Of a DNA stretch of 19,486 nt, positions 9,772-19,400 are shown piece after piece. The position numbers and the translations under genes were made by a program. The stretch's first letter is position 1. The number at the start of each line of letters is the position of its first letter. Below the pieces are notes generated by a model. It searched no databases, had not been told where the DNA came from, and saw only the letters and a list, made by a program, of their open reading frames with translations. The stretch comes from Thoreauomyces humboldtii (Eukaryota; Chytridiomycota; Chytridiomycetes; Spizellomycetales; Powellomycetaceae): the NCBI GenBank assembly GCA_027596035.1, contig JADGJA010000411.1, positions 1-19,486 on the forward strand, given 5' to 3'.

Positions 9772-10231
9772 GCCCTCTCAGCATTTGCGGTGGCACCTCG
9801 TCTCTGAAGCAACCGGGATATCGGAATCGGGCCATCAAGGGTTCACTATGATCTTACGGTTGCGGCAGTTGCTCCGACCCTTGCCATCACTCTACAAGCA
9901 AGCTCTGCTATGTCGGAGAGTCCAGAATTCACCTGGCACCCGTGCTTCGTGGGTGTCGTCATGTGATGGCAGGGATGGCACTGATGACTTTGCTGATCCA
10001 AGCCGATCGCATTCTTACCGTGACGTAAGCCAGTGCCCTGTATGAAGTTGGGAAGGTCGATAGTCAGCGGCCACAGCCTCGTACCGCTCGCTTTGACAAC
10101 AGCAGCCAGACAGCAGCATCGAGCGACTGCGAAAGCGGGTACTGGCGGGAGAATCGGTTGGTCTTAGATACAACGCAAAGGAACGTTCTATGCATTCTGT
10201 GAGGTCTGATATTTTCCGAATTGCATGAGAA
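9772..10231. other. Convergent intergenic region UPF2/ARP10
   Basis: About 460 bp between the stop of UPF2 (plus) and the stop of ARP10 (minus). It should hold both 3' untranslated regions. I see no gene with family similarity; the open frames here are short and compositionally ordinary. Confidence 0.4.
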
Positions 10232-11855
10232 CTATCGCTCGGCATCAGCCTCGGTACCAATGCGAGACCAGTCTGGTAGCCTGGGGCTCTTTATATATAT
10301 CGCACGTGTGATCTCCTGACCCGTGATTTTCAACGAACCCATCAATGATGCTGCGATCTCGGATATGCGATTAGCTAACGCCTCATCGAGATAGAAGCAA
10401 AATTCGTTACCTCCAACCCACGAAGCGCAATTTGGCGCAAAAACGGACCTTCGCACGTGAAGTACACTTCCGAGTTGACGAAGAGTGTGATACGTTTTCG
10501 TTTGCTCAAATGATACTCGCAGCTCTTGAAGCAGTCGATCTCGAAAACCTGGCAGCATGCTGGTGCCTCCGATTAGGAGGATGGACTGTGCCATTTCGGA
10601 TCGTAGATCCGTAGGGCACTTCATCGGCGTTGGATGAGATCACGTCTTGCAATTAACACCGAAGGAGTCTACTAGCCAAAGTTCACCTTCAATATGGCGT
10701 CCGCGATCGCCGTAGCGACCGATCGCAAGTCATCATCTCCTTCGAAAAGAACCTCTGCCGCTCGTTCGCGAACCCATCCAGGGACAATCAACTGGCGCCG
10801 ACCGTCTCCCGTCCACGTCATTGCGGAAACTGAGGTGTTAGGGAGCGTTGAAATGTCACCTGACGAAACTGCAGGACGTTCCCCAACGAAACACATCTGT
10901 GCTTTGATCTCCTCCCAGTTTTCTAGAGTTATAGAAGACATAAATGACTTCGTTACTGGTCCCTCCGCAGCGTCGATATCGGCACGAAGCGAAGCATGCT
11001 GCTCGACCAATGCCTGCAAACGGCGTGTGACGCTTTCTCCGGCCAGCGGCAGCGCCTGTACGTGGTGCACAAGTGCCCGACCGTCCGAGACCTATCCCTG
11101 CTTCGTCAGGCGCCGGATCCCCTTGGGATGATTGGATAAATCGAAACGTACCGGCAACACCATGGTCTCATGATTCCCACAATCGACCACCAGACCACTC
11201 GTATACCCAACCGTCAACAAAGCCGCAATAGGCGAGGGTATGAGGTACAGAGATGGAACCTGGACTGCCCCAAGACGCGTCAGCTTTGCTCAAACCTACC
11301 CTCTCCGCGAGTAGTGCCTGGTACGGGAACCAAAGCATGAGGTTACCTCAAGTTCCCGGAACAGGATATCCGCAATGATTTGTTTGATGGCGACCGGAAG
11401 CAGCGGTCCTTCACATATGACAACCTTCCGTTGCTTGGCGTCAATAAGCAGATATCTAAAGCCACGCCTCTTATTCAGTTCATGGGCGAATCGTTAAACA
11501 AAAAGTCGTTCTCGCACCGATGGTAGAGTTCCCGGAACAGATGGGAGAGTATCTGGCGTTGTTCCTGAAGCAGCTCGGCCGATACCTCCAAGCCCCAGAG
11601 CGGTCGGGTCTAAGCAAAACAAAGGTCCTCGTGTGAGGCAAGCTCTCCTTTCGACACGATTCAGATTAGACACACCTGCCGCCCAGAAGAACATCCCTCG
11701 AGAGCAGAGCCGTATGGCAAAGGAACGTGGTTTGCAAGAACGTGCCGGGGTTTTGGCTCCCCGGAGAACCCGCATTTCAAGTATAGGGAGCCGACATCGA
11801 GGACTACGCGATCCTCGGTGATATATAACGATCGCTGCCTCAGAAAGGTACTCAT
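10232..11855 (-). CDS. ARP10: Actin-related protein Arp10/Arp11 (dynactin pointed-end subunit)
   Basis: Seven exons on the minus strand: 11855-11676, 11609-11518, 11455-11347, 11259-11152, 11091-10687, 10618-10411, 10350-10232, giving 406 residues (human ACTR10 417). Matches along the family: 'VVLDVGSLYLKCGFSGEPKP' (first phosphate loop region), 'YLLIDAKQRKVVICEGPLLP', 'LFRELEVPSLYLIPSP', 'GLVVDCGNHETMVLP', 'NWEEIKAQMCFVGE', 'ILLIGGTSMLPGFRDRLLQE', 'CASWVGASLMGSL' and 'LPDWSRIG'. The protein caps the pointed end of the dynactin Arp1 filament, with p62, p25 and p27 as partners in the family, and so supports dynein transport. The intron 11456-11517 must use the TTTAG acceptor to keep frame; with it the gene is intact. 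The stop is TAG. It converges on UPF2. Confidence 0.87.
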
Positions 11856-12288
11856 GATTACGAGGTCCTACGTGCTGTGAGCTGAATTCCTCGAGGAGAC
11901 CACTGACGATGTCAAAGGAATGCCAGCATGGTCTGGCCCAGTTCCATGACTCGTTGGGGTGGCGCAGCTCGACCGGACACGGCAACTCGCCCGTCCTCGA
12001 TCGTGCAGTAGCAAATACCACATCACGGTATAGCTCCTAGAAACCGCTACATAGCACCGTGGGCAAGAGTTTATACGTGAGCCCGCTTCTCCAGATGAGA
12101 ACCGGTGGAAAGAACGTGCTCGCATTGCCTCGCAAGCAAAGATAGTGGTTAGAGGCACGTGCGCACACTGACATGTTCAATGATCAGAGATAGAGAAGAA
12201 ACAGATGCTTTTATTCGTCCAAATATTTTGTACAATCAGGCCTATTTACGAAGTGGATGGAAGGGTCCATGGGGAAACTTCCGGATAT
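11856..12288. other. Intergenic region between ARP10 start and dehydrin-like gene 3' end
   Basis: Both flanking genes are on the minus strand, so this holds the ARP10 promoter and the 3' untranslated region of the dehydrin-like gene. A TATAAA on the minus strand (12070-12075) and a palindromic CACGTG (about 12155) are the only candidate elements. No gene is supported; long minus-strand frames crossing it have no family features. Confidence 0.4.
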
Positions 12289-13041
12289 TTACCGACGCTG
12301 CTCGTTCTGGAAAGCAGCGTTGTCATAAGCTCCTCCCTGCTGCTGCTGCTGCTGGTGGAGAGCGGCGTTGTCGAAGTGCTCGCTGTTCTGGCTGTGGTGA
12401 TGGTGGTGACCTTCGTTGGAGAATCCACTGAGACCTCCGTTCACGTGGTTGGCGTTGGAGTTGTCGGTGGGGGTCTGGTAGTTGGTGTCAAGGTTCTGAG
12501 CGTTCACATTGTGGTGGTGACGGTCACCACCGTGAAGGGGGTTGGACTGTTGCAGATCGTTGACGGCGGGGTTGTTGTGCAAGTTGTGCTGCTGTCCTTG
12601 GAACTGGGAGTGGACGCCGGCTTGGTTGACGACGTTTTCGGGATGACTACCGGGGAGGTTTACGTGGTTGCCTTGGGCGCCCTGGTTGCCAGAGTCGATG
12701 CCGTTAGGGGCGTAGGTTCCCTGGTATTGCTGGTTGCCGAGGTGCTGGTTGCCAAGGTGCTGGTTGTTCTGCTGGTTGTTTAGCGAGGAGTGGTCGGTGA
12801 CGTTGGTGTTCGTGTCGTGGTGACCGGGCAAGTGTGCCTTGACCTTGTTGATCAGGCCCTTCACTCCGGACTGCTGGGTACCATCCTGGTTCAGGTTGTT
12901 GGACGTGTTGTTGAGGCCAGCGTTCGACTGATCGTAACCGGACGCTCCGTTGTTGAGGTTGTTGGAACCGGCAAGTCCACCGGTTCGCTGATGCTCAGCG
13001 GCGTTGAGATCAGGGTGCTGGGTGTTGTACTGGGCAGACAT
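12289..13041 (-). CDS. Disordered hydrophilin with a dehydrin K-segment-like motif
   Basis: A single 250-codon exon with ATG at 13041 and TAA at 12289-12291. The protein is extremely rich in Asn, Gln, His and Gly and nearly free of hydrophobic runs; it has no Cys and no Trp. It should be fully disordered. The one exception is residues 59-75, S-G-V-K-G-L-I-N-K-V-K-A-H-L-P-G-H, an amphipathic stretch that closely resembles the plant dehydrin K-segment (EKKGIMDKIKEKLPG). The C-terminal third has a His5 run and a Gln6 run. Dehydrins and other hydrophilins protect membranes and enzymes during drying, cold or salt stress; that role here is inference from composition and motif. A TATA box and an AGGGG element lie upstream, which fits a stress gene. 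I know no named family for the whole protein. Confidence 0.8.
   Translation of the reverse strand: MSAQYNTQHPDLNAAEHQRTGGLAGSNNLNNGASGYDQSNAGLNNTSNNLNQDGTQQSGVKGLINKVKAHLPGHHDTNTNVTDHSSLNNQQNNQHLGNQHLGNQQYQGTYAPNGIDSGNQGAQGNHVNLPGSHPENVVNQAGVHSQFQGQQHNLHNNPAVNDLQQSNPLHGGDRHHHNVNAQNLDTNYQTPTDNSNANHVNGGLSGFSNEGHHHHHSQNSEHFDNAALHQQQQQQGGAYDNAAFQNEQRR
12337..12354. repeat. (CTG)6 microsatellite encoding Gln6
   Basis: Six CTG units on the plus strand read as six CAG codons in the minus-strand dehydrin-like gene. Pure triplet runs of this kind often vary in length between isolates. Confidence 0.9.
12730..12759. repeat. 15-bp tandem repeat inside the dehydrin-like gene
   Basis: Two copies of CTGGTTGCC(G/A)AGGTG at 12730-12744 and 12745-12759 encode repeated N-Q-H-L-G units on the minus strand. 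Partial further copies flank them, suggesting the low-complexity region grows by slippage. Confidence 0.85.
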
Positions 13042-13133
13042 TGTTGAGTTTTGCGTGGATTGAGAGTTGAGTTTGGGTAGTTTGGTAGGAGGTGGATGAT
13101 GATGACAAGGAGGAGGAGCCGGGGGAGTCCCTG

Positions 13134-13141
13134 CTTTTATA
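13134..13141 (-). promoter_or_regulatory. TATA box of the dehydrin-like gene
   Basis: The minus strand reads CTATAAAAGC here, about 93-100 bp upstream of the ATG at 13041. The match to TATAWAW and the spacing are both good for a highly inducible fungal gene. Confidence 0.65.
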
Positions 13142-13168
13142 GTCGCGTTCTCGGGTGGCGTGACGGTT

Positions 13169-13173
13169 AGGGG
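13169..13173. promoter_or_regulatory. AGGGG stress-response-like element
   Basis: AGGGG on the plus strand (CCCCT on the minus strand), about 30 bp beyond the TATA box of the dehydrin-like gene. It matches the core of the yeast STRE bound by Msn2/4. A 5-bp match is weak alone; location gives it some weight. Confidence 0.35.
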
Positions 13174-13550
13174 CCTGGCACTAGTCTCCTGTCGTCATTC
13201 TCGACGCCTGGGAAGGAACTCTCTTGGCAGAGAGATGACGAAAATCGTCCTCACTTGTGCCTGGCGCCGCCCACGGGACTTGTGCACACATCACGAAATT
13301 GAGTGGAATGGCCCAAATGGAACAACAAGCTGGTGTTGTGGACTCGTCCCGAGGTGTGAGGATGGAATACGGACCGCGTCAAACCATTTCGTCATCTTCT
13401 TTTCGTGTCTGTCGAATGGTCCGAACATGTCCGAAGAAAAAAAGTTGAGGGAACACGCGTTTTCTCGCGTTTTTGTTTTATCTTGCTGCGCATTCGGGTC
13501 CGCCTATTAGGGGTCCGCGTTCTCACTACACACGCAGGAGTCGTTGCCCG

Positions 13551-14439
13551 ATGGGTTGGAAGAGAGCAGTGCGAGTCGTCCCAGATGCCCATTTCATAGA
13601 CGTCGTCGCTGCCGAGGCAAAGAGAAGCACGGACATCGCTCACAGCGTTTGGCGGGATTTTCGCGCATTCCTGGATAGGGGAAACGTAATCGATCTGGCC
13701 GTGGGGATCGTCATGGGACAAGCTTTCACCGCGATCGTCAACTCGCTAGTGAATGACATCTTGTACGTGCAAGAGTAAAAAGGAGAGAATGAAAACGGAG
13801 CTGTGTCCAAGTACAGTACGTCACGACAGAGACTGACAGTTGCTTCCCAAAAGCCTTCCTGTTGTTTCTTTAGGCTCCCCGACTACGCAGCTATCGAACG
13901 AATACATCCTGCTACGATGCCCTGTGGTTGCTGATGTGGTTATTACTTGCAACAAAACCATGTATACTACTCCGGCCATCGGTATGAGCATTCGGAGTTG
14001 TAACGAAGCGGCCCCAAGTTGATCTCACGCCACAGCTAACTGGCAGCTAAATCGGCCGGGGCCATCACGTGGAATTGGGGCTCTTTTCTGCAGAACATCG
14101 TGCAGTTCGTGATAATCTCGATTTTGGGTAAGCGGACCAGGTCTGAAAAGCAGAGGTCATCGGTTGGATGGTGCATATTCATTTTCGATCGGTGCAGTGT
14201 TTTTCATAGTCAAAGTGTACACCAAAGCCTTTCGGCGGAACGAGGTTACCACATTGAAGGAGGACACCAAGCCGTGTCCCTGGTGCACGAAAGCGATACC
14301 CAAGGGAGCAGCGAGGTGTCCGGAGTGCTGTGCTGATCTGCCCGATGATGAAAATCCACCAAACGACAACGAAATGCAAATAGAAGACGTCGAGACACCG
14401 CCAGAGATGGCGCCACGAGGTCAAAGTGAGAAAAACTGA
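13551..14439 (+). CDS. MscL-family large-conductance mechanosensitive channel with zinc ribbon
   Basis: Four exons (13551-13762, 13854-13981, 14047-14127, 14198-14439) give 220 residues. '[20 protein letters not shown]' followed by '[13 protein letters not shown]' is the MscL N-terminal helix and pore-lining TM1 (about residues 46-78). '[20 protein letters not shown]' then '[14 protein letters not shown]' is TM2 (about 128-150). The loop between is long, as in fungal members. After TM2 a cytoplasmic tail carries C-P-W-C, ten residues, then C-P-E-C (Cys167, 170, 181, 184), a zinc-ribbon pattern in place of the bacterial C-terminal helix bundle. MscL channels open under membrane tension to release solutes during hypo-osmotic shock; which fungal membrane this one sits in cannot be told. 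The start is the first ATG giving a short lead; an in-frame ATG at 13473 is possible. The second exon uses an AAAAG acceptor. Confidence 0.88.
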
Positions 14440-14551
14440 AAGAAATCACTGTATTTTACAAGAGAAGAGACTGATGCAGGAAAGTACATGGGAAAAAATG
14501 GGTGGATGCAAGGGAGAAAATGTACAGCTCAATGATGGGGTGTGGAATAAA
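14440..14551. terminator. Short convergent 3' region MscL/SNF2 gene
   Basis: Only 112 bp separate two convergent stops. AATAAA at 14546-14551 on the plus strand, 107 bp after the MscL stop, directly abuts the SNF2 stop codon and could be the MscL poly(A) signal. If so, the two transcripts overlap at their 3' ends. Confidence 0.35.
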
Positions 14552-17500
14552 TCAGGTCTTGGCGAAACCGAAGAGTGATCGCAGATCATCCAGGCGCTTA
14601 GCTTGCAGGTCTTCCTTCTCCCGAGCCACTGTCCTTCGGGACGTGTTTCCGGAAGAGGTTGAAGAGGAGGTTCTGAGCGCAGCATCGGGTTGAGCGGCCT
14701 CTTCTCGGAAAGCTGTGGAAACTAGGTCGCGTTTCTTCTTTTTAATCTGTTCGATGATGACCTCGACGCTGTTTTCGACGACGAACCGGACGATATTAAC
14801 TTCGCGTGTCTGACCCATGCGGTGCACGCGATCTTGGGCTTGATCTTCGACAGCAGGGTTCCAGTAAGGTTCAAGGATATACACCCGAGAAGCGACTGTC
14901 AGGTTGAGTCCCACACCGCCGGCTTTCAAGGACACGAGGATAACTGTGACGGACGGGTCAAACTTGAACTTTTCTAAGGAGATTGTGCGGTCGTTGCGGG
15001 ACATCTTGCCATCCAGGCGACAATACTTGATGTTCGCGGCAGCGAGAGCTGGCCCGCAGAAATCTAGCATCTGCGTCCATTGAGAAAAGACGACAGATTT
15101 GATAGGTGGAGCCCCGGGCTCCATCTCCTCCTGATTCCTACGAACAGTTTTCAGATCTTCGATAAGAGTTCGCACTTTGGTACTGCTGCCCATCGCGCCC
15201 GGATGGGCGGCCAGAATTGGGTTCTGGGGTGATCGGATGTGTTGCAAGGAAGCCACTGTGGCCTCGTCCAATCCTTCCGCCTAAAACCCTGCCAGTGAGC
15301 ATTTGTGTATTATGGCGATGGAGACCCTCACTCGCACACTTACAGCTTCCAGATCCTTGATCTCCTTGAGACCGGCTTTCGCCAGCGGTACCTGACACAT
15401 TGGGCACATAACGTCGCATGCATCTTCGAAAACAGGACGCGTGCATTCATTGCAAAACCTACATGCATGCGATTAGCTCGTATCCATCGCAAATCTCCTT
15501 CTTTAGGCTACTTACAAGTGCCCACAACGGGAAACTACCACGATTTTTTCGTTTGACCCATCGACATAATCGGAACACAGGCAGCACTTCTCCTCGCCAG
15601 CATCCTTGTGTAGACTGAGCAAGTGCGCAGCGCATTCACTGGAAAGTGGAGCTAGGTCCATGGTGGGATCCGACGTAATCATAATATCCTCTGTTGTAGC
15701 GCGCAAGAGGAGATTGATTACGGTGAGTTCTACTGTTGTTTATCGTCTTCCTCATAAGGGGAACGGCGCACTGGTCCAGCTGCCACACGATTGCTGACTC
15801 ACCAAAGCCTTTCCAGTCTGCAATTAAGCCGACGTGACTGACAACCTGCCGAAGCCTCAGAAGCATTTCCAAAAGTGCAGCATAGTATCTGAAAACCTTC
15901 CCTGTTTTGTCGAGATCGTTGAAAATGGTACTGGCCTTCTCGAACACCTGGTCGTATACTTGCTGTTCTTCTGGATCCAACGTCAACGAGTAGACGTGCT
16001 GATGTTTCGGCGGGAGAGTAATGATGGGCTTGCCATCAATTTGCTGATGTTTTGTTCGACGCAAGGTGACGAGCTTCATGACAGTTTGCAACCGCGAGAC
16101 CGCTACGCCTCCGGTCCCGGCAGTCGCCGATTTCAAAGGCTTCATGATATAGTAGGCGAAACTCTTCCACTGCGAGAAGGGTTCCAAGCCTAGAAACCGG
16201 AAAAGGCTGTACAGATCATCGATCTTGTTATGGATAGGCGTGCCGGTTAGACACCACCGTCGTTCGCCACTGAGGTTGAATGCGGCTTTGGCCTGATGGG
16301 TATTCCTCTCCTTGATAACATGGGCCTCGTCTAGGACGATACGCAGCCAGTACACGAGCTGCAGAGGTGAACGGTGAGGTGCAACCTAGTCGAGCGGAGG
16401 ATTCCAGTTAGTAAGATCATGCCTGCCACTTTCGGATATCGCGCGCAACCAACCTGATTCTGACTCTGCGCCTTCTGCTCTCGGCCGTATTCCAACGCCA
16501 AAACGTTGTATGTACTGATCACGATGTCGTTTTTCGCAAGAGCGGATGCATCCTGACAACGGTTCGGTCCATGGTAAACATAAACACTGAGCTTATTGAA
16601 AGCAACGTGGGTGGCTATCTGCTCTTCCCAGTTTGAGACGGTCGAGAGCGGGCAGACAATCAGGGTAGCGGCAGAAGGAATGAGAGACTCAAGGGATTTG
16701 CCAGAATCCGGAGGAAGCTGTAGCGGTTGTGGCTGCCGGGAGGGAAGGAATGGATAGGGATTTGGCGGCTGCGGCGGAGGAGCAGTCCGAGGTAGTGGCC
16801 GCACTGGAGTTCGGGATCTATTCTTCAGGATAAGAGAGATAACCTCAATGGTCTTGCCAAGACCCATATCATCAGCAAGAATACCGCCGAGCGCCTGGGT
16901 AGGAGCTGTTGTGACGACTTCCGTGGTGATAACGCTGGTAAAAACGCCCTTTTCGACTTTCCATAGAGATCGTGCGCGCTCAGCGGAGTTGTTGAAATCT
17001 ACCGGCCTTTCTCTCTCCATCATAAAATGAAGGGCTTGTCGCTGATGCTTATACAGCGGCGTTACCAAGTCTTTATCTGCGAGATGCACTTTCAGTGCCA
17101 TGTTTTTCCGTAGCTCTCATGAAGAAACAACCACGAGTACACACCTGGATCAGCCTCTCCCAGATCTTCAGCAGACGTGATCGCATTATACACCGCATCA
17201 ATTTGCGTTTGAACATCTTCCCCGCTCGGTGTGGCCGCGCGCTCCGGCTTGCACCATGCACTGGAGTAAGATGGGAGAGCCGGCTGAGGGCCTGTGTTGG
17301 AAGCAGCTCTTGTACTTCCCAGTAACTCCCGCTGCGGGTTGTAGTACCGCATGCCGGCCAAAGGTCGATTTACGGGCTGAAAGGATAACTGATACTTCGA
17401 GAATACATTGCCCACCGGGATGGCAGCTTGTATAGGACCGCTAATGTACAGATTGAGCGGGGCTGTGAATTTCTGAAAAGCGCGGGATTAACAACTGGGA

Positions 17501-18799
17501 TCTCAATGGCTAGGACATTGTTTGTGGCCACTTACATTGTATTGGCATCGCGGTATGCTGCCTTCTACTTGCAGCTCAGGCCAGAAACTGGAGATCGCAA
17601 TCGCCACTTCCTCTTTCAATTTGCCGAGCTGTAAAGAAGTCGCGGAAGATTAGCGGAGTGAGACCAGGCTTGAATGACTAGACACATACCCGCACACCAG
17701 CTTCTGTAGATACACGGAACGGGATGCACTTCAGGCCCACCGGTGGAACATGGTCCATATCGGGAGCGATCACTACTTTCAGAGTCTTCTCGGTCCCCGA
17801 GTTTTTGTACGCCTCGTAGTTCAGAGGCTGGACGATGGTCTGAAGCATGCCATAGCAAACCATCTCGCGACCCATGGTGTCCGAACGCGCACGCTTCCGC
17901 AACCTCGCCTCCTCTGCAGCATTGATATCGGTCAAGTCGACCACATCTGCGGAGCTACCCGGGGACTCCACCGCCATCATCATCGAGTTCAGCCGCTCCA
18001 TTGCAAAGTTGTAAGTTTGCGGACGACGCATATGTGCTATCTCGGAAGGAGCTCGCCGGCCGTGATACATGGAGCGCGCAGGTTTCCCAGCCAGTCGCTC
18101 GACAGGTTCCGGTGAACCATCCAGGACAATCACTACATCGTCGTCAGGGGGCCTCAATGGGTGCCGGGGAACCACATGGGCGGTAGCCAGAGGATGTGGC
18201 ACCCAAGGGCGATCGAACCCGGCCAGCTGGCCCTGAACATCCGCCCGGGGAGCATGTGCCGCCCACCGAGAACGTGTCACATCTATCCCTGCACCACGCT
18301 GTCCCAGCGCTCTCCGCTTGAAAGCAGCATCATTCGACATAAATTGACTGTAACTCCCCGACTGTTGGCCATGCGTTGGATTAGGTGGCTCTTTCCGTTT
18401 GTTCCCTTGACTGGAAACCAGTTCTGGAGGCGGAGGGTGGATGGGCGGCGAGAGCCCAGCACGAACGTGAAACCCACCCGCCGGCGCACCGTCGCTACTG
18501 CTAGAGCCAGCGGTGAGATCGATAAGGTCCGTACAATCCACAGGACGGTCCGGCGTGCGAAGTACAGCGGGAGACGACGAGCCCGATACAACCAGTATCG
18601 GAGGACACTCGTTATCGGTGTCCTGAACTTCCGGTGCCAGAAGGACCGGTGACTGAGATACGATTTCAGGACCGTGCACATTCCGAGTAATGTTGAGAGA
18701 CGGAAGCGACGCCATGTCCTGAAGTAGAGGTGCAGAACACGCTGGAGCCGCTATGGTGTCGCTACCCCGATCGTTGCCGGCCCCGGCCGAAGTCTCCAT
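14552..18799 (-). CDS. SNF2-family ATPase with inserted RING finger (Rad5/HLTF/Rad16 type)
   Basis: Eight exons on the minus strand: 18799-17690, 17628-17536, 17472-17145, 17076-16454, 16358-15803, 15729-15516, 15458-15344, 15280-14552, giving about 1255 residues. An in-frame ATG at 18898 would add 33. ATPase motifs: 'GGILADDMGLGKT' (Walker A, about 573-586), 'TLIVCPLSTVSNWEEQI', 'RIVLDEAHVIKERNT' (DEAH about 728-731), 'RWCLTGTPIHNKIDDLYSLF', 'SLKAGGVGLNLTVASRVY' and 'QDRVHRMGQTREV'. A C3HC4 RING (about 952-996: CCLC…CGHLFCNEC…CPMC) lies between the two ATPase lobes, the hallmark of the Rad5/HLTF/Rad16/Uls1 group. The N-terminal 370 residues are disordered with four acidic-flanked hydrophobic patches like SUMO-interaction motifs (ILVV, DLIDLT, VVIVLD, VVDLT). 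Such proteins couple DNA translocation to ubiquitin ligation in nuclear DNA repair or chromatin. A clear HIRAN domain was not recognised, so assignment to Rad5 itself is open. Confidence 0.92.
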
Positions 18800-19400
18800 C
18801 TTCGCCAGCGAGACGGGAGAGATTCCGTTTGTTTCTTCCCCAGAGACAAGCAGAATGGTGATAGAGAAAGGCCGTGCCGCAAGGTGCTTCCAGGTCACGT
18901 GCGACGGACAAGGCCGAAACTGGACACGGCGCGTCCTACCTTCAAAAGACGTCTACTGTATGCCGATGAGTTGTGGAAGTAGAAAGAGCCGCCAATAAGT
19001 GAGTGCGCGTTTCGCCTGTTTGATTGCTTCGTCGCGAACCGAGCGTTGTGGGGTAATGTAGTGCAGACTATTATTTTGTTGCAGCGTTTTCGTCCGATAA
19101 AATGTTGGGAGTGTGTGAGAGACGGGGACGGTTCGCAAACAAGATGTTTTCTCTCTCACGTACCAGGAACTCACAGTTCCGACAACCACGGCAACACCGT
19201 CTCCCGCCCCGTGAGAAACCTACAATTTCGTCAACGTAAGCTCTCTACGCTAATTCCCTCGTCTACCATTTGGTCACCCCCTGCATTCTGTGCATCGTAC
19301 CGACTACTAACTGTTCCCGACTTGTTACAACCTCCGGCAGTACCGACGACTTCGCCATCTCGACAGCACAGCAACACAGCAGCACAGCAGCGACCTCGTC
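18800..19400. other. Upstream region of the SNF2 gene and possible divergent promoter
   Basis: About 600 bp with no supported gene. It may be shared with the possible plus-strand gene starting at 19401. A CAG/CAA-rich tract (about 19358-19392) precedes that ATG, as CA-rich leaders often do in fungi. No TATA box is evident. Confidence 0.35.

Larger units (their letters stand above)
13042..13550. promoter_or_regulatory. Divergent promoter region shared by dehydrin-like and MscL genes
   Basis: About 510 bp lie between the two starts, which point away from each other. No gene with family features was seen inside. It holds the TATA box and AGGGG element listed separately, and a near-palindrome around ACATGT at about 13420-13435. 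Shared regulation is an inference from position. Confidence 0.5.

Noticed and set aside
9910..9966. Short plus-strand frame beginning MSESPEFTW
   Set aside because: Only 18 codons with no believable continuing exon; insufficient to call a gene.
11347..11609. Apparent frameshift or lost acceptor in ARP10
   Set aside because: Using AATAAG as acceptor breaks the frame, but the TTTAG ending at 11456 gives 'ELYHRYLLIDAKQRKVV', which restores both frame and family alignment. The gene is intact.
12205..12783. 192-codon plus-strand frame rich in Val and Leu
   Set aside because: It lies exactly antisense to the Asn/Gln/His-rich gene; Val/Leu codons are the complement of CAN/AAN codons. It is a compositional shadow.
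18200..18225. GGGTTCGATCG on the minus strand resembling a tRNA B box
   Set aside because: It is inside the SNF2 coding exon and there is no A box or cloverleaf at the right distance.
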